DNA from: Thalassospiraceae bacterium LMO-JJ14
Lineage (GTDB): Bacteria; Pseudomonadota; Alphaproteobacteria; Rhodospirillales; Casp-alpha2
DNA length: 64,000 nt
Assembly: GCA_021555105.2 (NCBI GenBank)
Contig: CP134604.1
Span: 992,001 to 1,056,000, forward strand
Direction: 5' to 3'
A program made the translations under genes and the position numbers. Of the stretch, positions 16,679 through 23,439 are shown in pieces. Within the stretch, counting starts at the first letter, position 1. Each line of letters begins with the position of its first letter. The notes under the pieces are model-generated. The model was not told the origin of the DNA and searched no databases. It was given only the letters and a program-made list of their open reading frames with translations.

Positions 16679-17494
16679 CTAACCTGCAAGTTCGCGCGAA
16701 CGGCGCGTCGCCGCGGCAATGGCTTTCGTCATCAGCGGCTGCAGGGCGTCGTCGGCCATCAGCACCTTGAGCGCTTCCGCCGTGGTGCCGCCGGGGCTGG
16801 TGACGTTGCGGCGCAGCGTCTGGGCATCCTCGCTCGCCTGATATAAAAGCTCACCCGCACCGGCCACGGTGGCGCGCGCCAGTTGCATGGCAAGTTCATC
16901 GGGCAGGCCGTTGTCGATGCCGGCCTGCGCCATGACCTCGACCAGCAAAAAGACATAGGCAGGACCGCCGCCCGACAACGCAGTGACGCAGTCGATCTGC
17001 CCTTCGTCGTCGACCCAGGCCACGTCGCCGACCGATTGCAGAAGTTCGCCGGCCCATTGGCGCTGGGATTGCGAGACCAGATGATTGGGATAGCCGACGG
17101 TGATGCCGCGCCCGACGGCCGCCGGCGTGTTCGGCATGGCGCGGACAATCGCCGCCCCCGCGCCCAGACGGCTTTCGAAATAGGCGATGGTCTTGCCCGC
17201 CGCGATCGACAGATAAAGGCAATCCGGCCCGGCAAAACGGACATAGTCGGCAAGGGCGTCATCCATCATCTGCGGTTTCACGGCAAGGACGATGGTTTGC
17301 GGTGCGCAATCGGCGGGAATCCCCGCAGCGTCGGCGACACAGTTTACGCCCAGGTTTTCGCCGACAAGCTTGCGGGTTTCCTCGAAAGGCTCGACGACAA
17401 GGACGTCTTCGGCGCGAAGGCTGCTTTTCAGCCACCCGGCCAGCATGGCGCTGCCCATCTTGCCGCCACCGACCAGCAACAGTTTAACGCTCAT
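16679..17494 (-). CDS. proC: Pyrroline-5-carboxylate reductase
   Basis: Last enzyme of proline biosynthesis, reducing pyrroline-5-carboxylate with NAD(P)H in the cytosol. The 271-residue length is standard. The N-terminal cofactor motif reads LLLVGGGKMGSAMLAGWL; the signature VRAMPNTPAAVGRGITVGYPN and the late ALSGGGPAYVFLLVEVMAQAGI and RNVTSPGGTTAEAL region are all present. It starts three bases after the YbjN gene ends, which implies co-transcription. It is the only proline gene here. Confidence 0.96.
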   Translation of the reverse strand: MSVKLLLVGGGKMGSAMLAGWLKSSLRAEDVLVVEPFEETRKLVGENLGVNCVADAAGIPADCAPQTIVLAVKPQMMDDALADYVRFAGPDCLYLSIAAGKTIAYFESRLGAGAAIVRAMPNTPAAVGRGITVGYPNHLVSQSQRQWAGELLQSVGDVAWVDDEGQIDCVTALSGGGPAYVFLLVEVMAQAGIDNGLPDELAMQLARATVAGAGELLYQASEDAQTLRRNVTSPGGTTAEALKVLMADDALQPLMTKAIAAATRRSRELAG

Positions 17495-17497
17495 GGA

Positions 17498-18001
17498 TTA
17501 TGCTTCGCCCGCAGTCTCGATCATGGCTGCGGCAATCGCCTCGCTCGCGGTTTTGCCGCCCCAGATGACATATTGGAACGCCGGATAGAATTTCTCGCAT
17601 TCGATCAGCGCCGTTTCGACCAGATCTTCCATCTGCTCGAGCGTCGGTTCGATCTGGCCGCGCATCGGCATCGCGTGCCGGTACATCGGCAGGCCCTCGT
17701 CGGCCCACATGCCGAAGTGACCCATCCACAGCCGCTCGTTGACCTCGGCCAGCAGTTCGAAAACCGGCTGGCGGCGGTCGGCGGGGACGCGCATGTCGAA
17801 GGCACAGGTAAAGTGCATCGCCCCCATGTCGTCGTTCCAGGCGAAATACATGCTGAAATCGCACCAGGCCCCAGGCACCTGTACGGCCATTTCCTGATCG
17901 TTGCGGCGATCGAAGGTCCAGTCGTTGTATTCGACAATTTTTTCGACGATATCGAGGGGATTTGCGAGGGAGGTATCTCGGGATATTTCTGTGGTACGCA
18001 T
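17498..18001 (-). CDS. YbjN domain-containing protein
   Basis: A 167-residue acidic protein of the YbjN (DUF1790) family, distant relatives of the type III secretion chaperone fold. Visible family residues are the early NDWTFDRRND, the middle YFAWNDDMGAMHFTCAFDM and WMGHFGMWADEGLPMYRHAM. In E. coli YbjN is linked to stress and motility, but no mechanism is known. It is immediately followed by proC, with which it likely shares a transcript starting near the CTAGCG palindrome. Upstream lies a 306-base gap. Confidence 0.88.
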   Translation of the reverse strand: MRTTEISRDTSLANPLDIVEKIVEYNDWTFDRRNDQEMAVQVPGAWCDFSMYFAWNDDMGAMHFTCAFDMRVPADRRQPVFELLAEVNERLWMGHFGMWADEGLPMYRHAMPMRGQIEPTLEQMEDLVETALIECEKFYPAFQYVIWGGKTASEAIAAAMIETAGEA

Positions 18002-18307
18002 AGAGCGCTCCTCTCAATGCCCGGCCGGCGTTGGTATCGGACCGAATAGAGCGTAACTACTATACCTAGCGGTGATCGCTAGATATTGCTAACGCCATCC
18101 GATCACCTACAAGATTTACCCTGCACCAAGTCGGAATCGCGCGCAAGCGGAATTGAGAGAATTAACGCAAACTGTTGTGGATAATGCGGACACTTACACA
18201 CATTGTTGTGTTCAATCCGGCGGGAAACACAGGACAGGCGGGGCTTTCCGGCACCGTGCCGGTTTCCTTAAATGCGCCCGGGCGAACAGATATGGTAGGT
18301 TCGGAAT
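18002..18307. other. Intergenic region with a palindrome and a DnaA-box-like word
   Basis: No gene is seen in this 306-base gap between the YbjN and UbiK-type genes. It holds the CTAGCG palindrome, a perfect DnaA-box word TGTGGATAA at 18176-18184, and the hairpin CCGGCAC-C-GTGCCGG (18248-18262) followed by TTT on the plus strand. A single DnaA box does not make an origin. Confidence 0.5.
18066..18082. promoter_or_regulatory. Perfect palindrome CTAGCG-N5-CGCTAG upstream of ybjN-proC
   Basis: CTAGCG (18066-18071), five bases, CGCTAG (18077-18082). On the minus strand TATAGT follows just downstream, a plausible -10 box, so the palindrome would overlap the promoter of ybjN-proC. The binding protein is unknown. 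Confidence 0.45.
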
Positions 18308-18646
18308 TTACGGCTTGGCTTTTGTGGCGGGTTTCCTTGGTGCTTTCGCACGCGTTGCGGCACCAGGTTTCGCGGATGCTTTCGCGGCCGGCTTGGCGGC
18401 CTTTTTGAGGTCCGCTTCGAGCTTGGCGATGCGGGCTTCCAGCTTTTCGTTTTCCGTTCTGGCCTTTGCAGCCATCGCCTTGACGGCGTCGAATTCCTCG
18501 CGCGTGACCAGATCGGCATCGCCCATGAAACGCTCCAGGCGCTGGCGGATCATCGCGTCGATTTCATCCTTCATCCCGGTCAGGGTCGAGACCGCGCCGT
18601 TGGCGACACGGGCCAGATCGTCGAAAAGCTTGTTCTGCGTCTGCAT
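18308..18646 (-). CDS. ubiK: UbiK/BMFP family accessory protein
   Basis: A 112-residue helical protein: an N-terminal amphipathic segment (KLFDDLARVANGAVSTLTGMKDEIDAMIRQRLERFM), then a coiled coil with VTREEFDAVKAMAAKARTENEKLEARIAKLE, and an Ala/Lys/Pro-rich tail of about 30 residues. This is the BMFP architecture; UbiK helps aerobic ubiquinone assembly in E. coli by acting with UbiJ. The long basic tail is an alphaproteobacterial feature. The start has AAGGAG nine bases upstream. It is divergent from hldD. Confidence 0.88.
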   Translation of the reverse strand: MQTQNKLFDDLARVANGAVSTLTGMKDEIDAMIRQRLERFMGDADLVTREEFDAVKAMAAKARTENEKLEARIAKLEADLKKAAKPAAKASAKPGAATRAKAPRKPATKAKP

Positions 18647-18766
18647 CGAAGGCTCCTTTGTCTGAACAGAATATGGTCCTTTGTGACGCGCTTCGCAAGC
18701 CGGTGGCGCTTGCCCGGTCCGTGTTCCGGGGCCTATAAGGGAGCACGGAAAACATGAGGCTGAAGC

Positions 18767-19753
18767 ATGTATGTGATTACCGGCGGCGCCGGCTTTATCG
18801 GATCGAATGTCGCTGCGGCGCTTGAGGCGCGCGGCACGGCCCCGTTGGTTATCGTCGACCGGCTGCGCGACGCCGACAAGTGGCGCAATATCGCCAAGCG
18901 CACACTCCATGACATCGTGCACCCGGACAATGTGCACGGATTCCTCAAAGATAACGTGCGCGACGTCAAAGGGCTTGTGCACATGGGGGCAATCTCGGCG
19001 ACGACCGAGACGGATGCCGATCTGATCGTCGAAAACAATTTCCGTCTCAGTCGCGATCTGTGGAACTGGTGCGCCGATAACGACATTCCCTACATCTATG
19101 CATCGTCGGCGGCGACCTATGGCGACGGTGCCGAGGGTTTCGACGACGACATGTCCGCGGACGGTCTCAACAAGCTCCGGCCCTTGAATCCGTACGGCTG
19201 GTCGAAGCTGCTGTTCGACAAGTGGGTGGCGCAGGAACTGGCGGCCGGCCACGCGCGGCCTCGGCAATGGGCGGGGCTCCGCTTTTTCAACGTTTACGGT
19301 CCGAACGAATACCACAAGGGGCGGATGGCCAGCGTGGTCTCGCAGATCCAGCCGCTGGCTGCCAAGGGCGAAGCGTGCCGCCTGTTTAAGTCGCACCATC
19401 CGGATTACGAAGACGGCGGCCAACTGCGCGATTTCGTCTCCGTCGACGACTGCGCCGATGTCATCCTCTGGCTGCTGGATAACCCGTCGGTGTCCGGCCT
19501 GTTCAATCTCGGCACCGGCAAGGCCCGCAGTTTCGCCGATCTGGCGCGCGCGGTCTATACGGCGATGGGCCAGGACTTCAAGGTCGAGTACGTGCCGACC
19601 CCTGAAGACATCCGCGACAAGTACCAGTACTTCACCGAAGCCGACATGACCCGGCTCCGCGATGCGGGCTACGCCGGGCAGTTCACCTCGCTCGAGGACG
19701 GTGTCGGCCGTTACGTCCGAGATTTCCTCGGCGCCGCCGATCCGTATCGCTGA
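18767..19753 (+). CDS. hldD: ADP-L-glycero-D-manno-heptose 6-epimerase
   Basis: Extended SDR that epimerises ADP-D,D-heptose to ADP-L,D-heptose, the donor for the LPS inner core. 328 residues. It shows VITGGAGFIGSNVAAAL at the start, HMGAISATTETD, ASSAATYGDG, the catalytic YGWSK and the HldD-specific GLRFFNVYGPNEYHKGRMASV. The neighbouring lgt and a GmhB-type phosphatase further right (about 32 kb) also serve the envelope. It is followed by lgt after 18 bases. Confidence 0.95.
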   Translation: MYVITGGAGFIGSNVAAALEARGTAPLVIVDRLRDADKWRNIAKRTLHDIVHPDNVHGFLKDNVRDVKGLVHMGAISATTETDADLIVENNFRLSRDLWNWCADNDIPYIYASSAATYGDGAEGFDDDMSADGLNKLRPLNPYGWSKLLFDKWVAQELAAGHARPRQWAGLRFFNVYGPNEYHKGRMASVVSQIQPLAAKGEACRLFKSHHPDYEDGGQLRDFVSVDDCADVILWLLDNPSVSGLFNLGTGKARSFADLARAVYTAMGQDFKVEYVPTPEDIRDKYQYFTEADMTRLRDAGYAGQFTSLEDGVGRYVRDFLGAADPYR

Positions 19754-19771
19754 CCCGGCGGCCAGCGGATC

Positions 19772-20572
19772 ATGTTCTTCGCCATTCCGTTCCCCAATAT
19801 AGACCCGGTCATCTTTCAGCTCGGCGTGTTCGCAATCCGCTGGTATTCGCTCGCCTATATCGCCGGGCTGGTGCTCGGCTGGTTTTATATGAAGAGGCTG
19901 TGCCGCCTCTCGCCCGAGGTTTGCAAAACCGAAGCGGTCGACGACTTTCTGGTCTGGGCGACGATGGGTGTCATCCTCGGCGGCCGCCTCGGCATGGTGC
20001 TGTTCTATCAGTTCGACTATTACATGGCGAACCCCGCCAAGATCATTGCCGTCTGGGAAGGCGGGATGTCGTTCCACGGCGGGTTCCTCGGCGTGGTGGC
20101 TGCGGGTATCCTGTTCACGCGCAAGCACAAAATCAATCCGCTCCGCTTCGGCGATCTTTTGGGCTGCGTGGCGCCGATCGGTCTGTTCTTTGGGCGCATT
20201 GCGAATTTCATCAACGGCGAGCTGTGGGGCCGCCCGGCCGACGTCGCGTGGGCCGTCGTGTTCCCGACCGGCGGGCCGGTCCCGCGCCACCCGAGCCAGT
20301 TATATGAAGCCGCGTTCGAGGGGCTTTTGCTGTTTGCCGTGATGTTCGCGCTGTCGCGCAGCGAATCCGTGCGCCGGCGCCCCGGGCTGCTGATGGGGAC
20401 TTTCATCGCCGGGTACGGCATTGCGCGCAGTGTCGGCGAGCTGTTCCGCGAACCCGATGCCTACATCGGTTTCCTTAGCTTCGGCACCACCTGGGGGCAG
20501 TGGCTTTCGGTGCCAATGATCGGCGTCGGCGTTTACTTCATCATCCGGGCACGACGCCGGGAACCGGTGTGA
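19772..20572 (+). CDS. lgt: Prolipoprotein diacylglyceryl transferase
   Basis: Integral inner-membrane enzyme (266 residues, seven helices) that adds diacylglycerol from phosphatidylglycerol to the lipobox cysteine of prelipoproteins. The family signature GRIANFINGELWGRPAD is intact with its Arg and Asn. MSFHGGFLGVV and RHPSQLYEA are also present. It would serve the two lipoproteins encoded near 25-27 kb. It begins 18 bases after hldD and overlaps the MidA gene boundary by only one base (TGA then G ATG), so these three genes are probably one operon. Confidence 0.95.
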   Translation: MFFAIPFPNIDPVIFQLGVFAIRWYSLAYIAGLVLGWFYMKRLCRLSPEVCKTEAVDDFLVWATMGVILGGRLGMVLFYQFDYYMANPAKIIAVWEGGMSFHGGFLGVVAAGILFTRKHKINPLRFGDLLGCVAPIGLFFGRIANFINGELWGRPADVAWAVVFPTGGPVPRHPSQLYEAAFEGLLLFAVMFALSRSESVRRRPGLLMGTFIAGYGIARSVGELFREPDAYIGFLSFGTTWGQWLSVPMIGVGVYFIIRARRREPV

Positions 20573-20573
20573 G

Positions 20574-21665
20574 ATGCCGCCGCTTGCGGCAAAACTGAAA
20601 GCGCGCATTGCGGCAGACGGACCGATGCCGGTCGATGAGTGGATGCAGGCCTGTCTCTGCGATCCCGATCACGGTTATTACATGACACGCGATCCGCTGG
20701 GCCGCGCCGGCGATTTCACCACCGCACCGGAAATATCGCAGATGTTCGGCGAGTTGCTGGGCCTTTGGGCGGCGGTTGTGTGGCAGCAGATGGGCAGCCC
20801 CAGCGGTGTTCGTCTGATCGAGCTTGGTCCCGGGCGCGGCACGCTGATGACGGATGCGCTCAGGGCGACGGCGCAGGTGCCGGGTTTTCCGGATGCGCTT
20901 CGGGTTCATATGATTGAGGCCAGCCCCGTGCTGCGCAAGGCGCAACAGGCGGCTTTGGCGGCGGTCGGCATTTCGGCCACGTGGCATGAAACCGTCGGGG
21001 ATGTGCCGGACGGCCCGGCCATCATTCTAGCCAACGAATTTCTCGATGCCCTGCCTGTGCGTCAGTTGATCCGGCTGGGCGGCGCGTGGCGCGAACGCCT
21101 TGTCGACGTCGACGGCGAGGGGTTCGTCTTTGTCGGCGGCGCGGAAACCGGCGCGGACCTTGTTCCGGCGCATTTACGCGATGCAGGAGAGGGCAGCATA
21201 TTCGAGTATTCCCCCGCCGTCCGGGACGTCACGGGAACACTGGCGGCACGCTTGGCCGCTATGGGCGGTGCGGCGCTGCTGATCGATTACGGTCACGACG
21301 CACCGGGGCTGGGCGAGACCCTGCAGGCGCTGAAAGACCACAATTTCGCCGACCCGCTGTCCGCCCCCGGTGAACAGGACCTGACCGCGCATGTGGATTT
21401 TGCCATGCTCGGCGATGCGGCGGCGACTGCCGGTGCCCGCGTCTGGGGGCCGTTGGGGCAGGGGGAATTATTGGAGCGCCTCGGCATTGCCGCACGCGCG
21501 GCGACGCTTCTGGCGGGCGCGGACCAGGCACAGGCGCAAAATATCGGTACGGCCCGCCGGCGTCTTGTCGACGCCGATGCCATGGGCCGGCTTTTCAGGG
21601 CGGTTGCCCTGACGCACCCCGAGGCCCCGGCGCCGCCGGGGTTCGAGGTCGTCAGTTGGGCCTAG
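20574..21665 (+). CDS. SAM-dependent methyltransferase of the MidA/NDUFAF7 family
   Basis: A 363-residue class I methyltransferase (DUF185). The SAM motif is RLIELGPGRGTLMTDALRA, with the conserved early EWMQACLCDPDHGYYMTRDPLGRAGDFTTAPEIS and the later ILANEFLDALPVRQ. In mitochondria the homologue NDUFAF7 methylates an arginine of NDUFS2 in complex I; a similar role on NuoCD/NuoD is likely in alphaproteobacteria. It follows lgt within a base and ends the hldD-lgt-midA group. The usual neighbour pgeF (YfiH) lies about 1 kb further on, after two minus-strand genes have intervened. Confidence 0.92.
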   Translation: MPPLAAKLKARIAADGPMPVDEWMQACLCDPDHGYYMTRDPLGRAGDFTTAPEISQMFGELLGLWAAVVWQQMGSPSGVRLIELGPGRGTLMTDALRATAQVPGFPDALRVHMIEASPVLRKAQQAALAAVGISATWHETVGDVPDGPAIILANEFLDALPVRQLIRLGGAWRERLVDVDGEGFVFVGGAETGADLVPAHLRDAGEGSIFEYSPAVRDVTGTLAARLAAMGGAALLIDYGHDAPGLGETLQALKDHNFADPLSAPGEQDLTAHVDFAMLGDAAATAGARVWGPLGQGELLERLGIAARAATLLAGADQAQAQNIGTARRRLVDADAMGRLFRAVALTHPEAPAPPGFEVVSWA

Positions 21666-21696
21666 GCGTCAAACGGCGCCTATTTGCTTCACAGCC

Positions 21697-21891
21697 TCAG
21701 TCCGTCTTGCAGGACTTGATGCCGAACGGCACATAAGCCGGGCACCAGCGGATGATGCCGGTCAGTAGCGGCACGACACCGACCCATCCCCAGACGGCGT
21801 ATTCGTGCCCCGAGAAAAGGGCAAAGGCGATCAAGGCAAGGCCGACGACGATGCGAAGGATGCGGTCGATGCCGCCAACATTACTGGTCAT
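21697..21891 (-). CDS. DUF2892 (YgaP-type) small membrane protein
   Basis: A 64-residue protein with two membrane helices: GGIDRILRIVVGLALIAFALFSG and WGWVGVVPLLTGIIRWCPAYVPFGIKSCKTD. The GWV..PLLTG..R.CPAY..FG motif with its Cys residues defines the DUF2892 family, the membrane part of YgaP rhodanese proteins; such proteins are often tied to sulfide or persulfide handling. The two Cys in the tail could form persulfide. Its promoter region carries a SqrR/BigR-type box and a perfect FNR box. AGGAGAG lies upstream of the ATG. Confidence 0.88.
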   Translation of the reverse strand: MTSNVGGIDRILRIVVGLALIAFALFSGHEYAVWGWVGVVPLLTGIIRWCPAYVPFGIKSCKTD

Positions 21892-21904
21892 GTGACTCTC
21901 CTAT

Positions 21905-21924
21905 ATATTCATATTGTTGAATAT
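21905..21924. promoter_or_regulatory. ATTC-N8-GAAT box (SqrR/BigR-type operator) at the DUF2892 promoter
   Basis: ATATTCA, six bases, TGAATAT is a perfect 7-6-7 palindrome whose core is ATTC-N8-GAAT. This is the form I recall for ArsR-family sulfide sensors SqrR and BigR. It covers the predicted transcription start of the DUF2892 gene, so bound repressor would shut it off. Confidence 0.7.
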
Positions 21925-21965
21925 GTATAAGCGCACCGCGCCGTTTCCGCTTTGATACAGATCAA
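21924..21965 (-). promoter_or_regulatory. FNR-activated class II promoter of the DUF2892 gene
   Basis: TTGAT-ACAG-ATCAA (21952-21965) is a perfect FNR/Anr box. On the minus strand a -10 element TATACA covers 21929-21924, predicting start near 21917. The FNR box is then centred at -41.5, the exact class II position. Control by oxygen limitation is inferred. Confidence 0.65.
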
Positions 21966-21988
21966 TTCACGCAATCAAACGACGGCGC

Positions 21989-22504
21989 TTATTGTGCAAA
22001 TTCGTAACGGTCGGCCAACTCGTCCAGCGCTTCCTGGGCACAGGCCTCATCGATGTCGCCCCCAGGTGCACCGCTGACGCCGACAGCCCCGATACGCACA
22101 CCGGCGGCGTTGATCGGCAATCCACCCTGCATCATCTTGATGTCCGGCAGCCGGCTGAGGTTCCGCGCCAGTTCCGGACGACTGGCGACCAGCTCGCCGG
22201 TCGGTGTCCCGGCCATGATCGCACCGCGCGCCTTGCCGCCGGCAATGACGATGGTCTGCACGGCGGCGAACTGGCTGCGCAGCACGGCAATGTCGTCACC
22301 GCCCCGGTCGACGACAACGGCCGAAACGGAATAGCCTTTTTCGGTGCAGGCAGCGACGGTCTTGTCGGCGATATCGCGGGCCAGCTCGGTGCCGATGGAT
22401 TTCACGTTCAGAACATCGGCGGCGCGGGCCTCAGTAGCCCCCAGCGCAATCAAAGCGGCGCCGAAGGCCAGGCCCGTCATGGTGATTTTGGAAGTCTTGA
22501 ACAT
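21989..22504 (-). CDS. GlcG/HbpS family (DUF336) protein with signal peptide
   Basis: A 171-residue protein beginning with a signal peptide (MFKTSKITMTGLAFGAALIALGATEARAAD), then the DUF336 fold: DIADKTVAACTEKGYSVSAVVVDRGGDDIAVLRSQ, later KMMQGGLPINAAGVRIGAVGVSGAPGGDIDEACAQEAL. GlcG is a small protein of glycolate loci and HbpS senses haem and redox in Streptomyces; the function is uncertain but haem binding is plausible. ATG 22504 has GGGAGAG upstream; a longer start is less likely. It has its own ATTC-N8-GAAT box. A cytosolic relative is encoded near 62 kb. Confidence 0.85.
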   Translation of the reverse strand: MFKTSKITMTGLAFGAALIALGATEARAADVLNVKSIGTELARDIADKTVAACTEKGYSVSAVVVDRGGDDIAVLRSQFAAVQTIVIAGGKARGAIMAGTPTGELVASRPELARNLSRLPDIKMMQGGLPINAAGVRIGAVGVSGAPGGDIDEACAQEALDELADRYEFAQ

Positions 22505-22548
22505 GGTTTCTCTCCCTTTTGGCATTTTTTACATTGCTTACCCCTTAA

Positions 22549-22572
22549 ACATATTCTTCGGGTGGAATATGT
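22549..22572. promoter_or_regulatory. Second ATTC-N8-GAAT box, upstream of the GlcG-like gene
   Basis: ACATATTC (22549-22556), eight bases, GAATATGT (22565-22572) is a perfect 8-8-8 inverted repeat. Its core is the same ATTC-N8-GAAT as at 21907-21922. It sits 45 bases from the GlcG-like start and also 78 bases upstream of the PgeF start on the other strand. Confidence 0.7.
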
Positions 22573-22649
22573 AAATAGTCTTGGGGTTCATCGGTTGCTT
22601 CTACCTGGCGCTAATATCGGATGAAGGCCTTTCAAGGCTGCCGGGTTTC

Positions 22650-23432
22650 ATGAATAATCAGCGGATGATCACGGCAGCGAATCTACTCAGTGCACCGGGC
22701 GTCCGGCATATGTTTTTCACCCGCAAGGGCGGCGTCAGCGAAGGCATATACGGCTCGCTGAATTGCGGCCCCGGGTCCGACGATGACCGCGCGGCGGTGC
22801 TCGATAACCGGGCCCGTGCGATGGCGGCGCTGGATCAGGAGCCGGGCCGGCTGGTGACGGTCCATCAACACCATTCGCCGATTGCCGTTCGGGTGTATGA
22901 CACATGGGATCTCGCCCAGGCGCCGAAAGCCGATGCGATGGTCACGACCGAACCGGGCGTGGTGCTGGGCATTCTGACGGCGGACTGCGCGCCGGTGCTT
23001 TTCGCCGACGCAGAAGCCGGTGTCATTGGTGCGGCGCATGCCGGATGGAAGGGCGCCCTTGGCGGCGTCCTGGATGCGACCCTGGAATTGATGATCGATG
23101 CGGGGGCGCAGGCGGATAGGGTCTGTGCCGCCGTCGGCCCCTGTATTCAGCAGCCGTCCTATGAAGTCGGTGCCGATTTCCGCTCGTCTTTCATGGAGGC
23201 GGGCCAGGCCAACGAACGTTTTTTCTCTTCAGGTGCGCAGCCGGGCAAATACCAGTTCGATCTTGCTGGATATGTCCGCCACCGCCTCGCCGAATGCGGT
23301 ATCGGTGCCATTGAAGATCTGGCGATCGACACCTACGCCGATGCGGATCGTTTTTTCAGCTACCGCCGCGCCACGCACCGGGGGGAACCGGATTACGGGC
23401 GCGAGCTGTCGGCAATCGTTTTGGAAGGATAA
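22650..23432 (+). CDS. pgeF: Peptidoglycan editing factor / laccase-domain protein
   Basis: A 260-residue protein of the YfiH/PgeF family (multicopper polyphenol oxidase by old name). It removes wrong amino acids from UDP-MurNAc precursors in E. coli. The zinc or copper ligands are visible as TVHQHHSP, TADCAPVLF and AHAGWKGALGG; FTRKGGVSEG is near the start. An open frame extends upstream to 22581, but residues before MNNQRMITAANLLSAPGVRHMF do not fit, so ATG 22650 is used. It is followed after seven bases by the M24 gene. Confidence 0.92.
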   Translation: MNNQRMITAANLLSAPGVRHMFFTRKGGVSEGIYGSLNCGPGSDDDRAAVLDNRARAMAALDQEPGRLVTVHQHHSPIAVRVYDTWDLAQAPKADAMVTTEPGVVLGILTADCAPVLFADAEAGVIGAAHAGWKGALGGVLDATLELMIDAGAQADRVCAAVGPCIQQPSYEVGADFRSSFMEAGQANERFFSSGAQPGKYQFDLAGYVRHRLAECGIGAIEDLAIDTYADADRFFSYRRATHRGEPDYGRELSAIVLEG

Positions 23433-23439
23433 GTCGAAC

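Noticed and set aside
18176-18184. Perfect DnaA-box word as a sign of a replication origin
   Set aside because: Only one copy, no AT-rich unwinding region and no dnaA, dnaN, parAB or similar genes nearby.
18308-20290. A 660-residue open frame on the minus strand across hldD and lgt
   Set aside because: Only its last 112 residues (UbiK-type) look real; the rest is antisense to strongly conserved hldD and lgt and has Arg/Ala-rich shadow composition.
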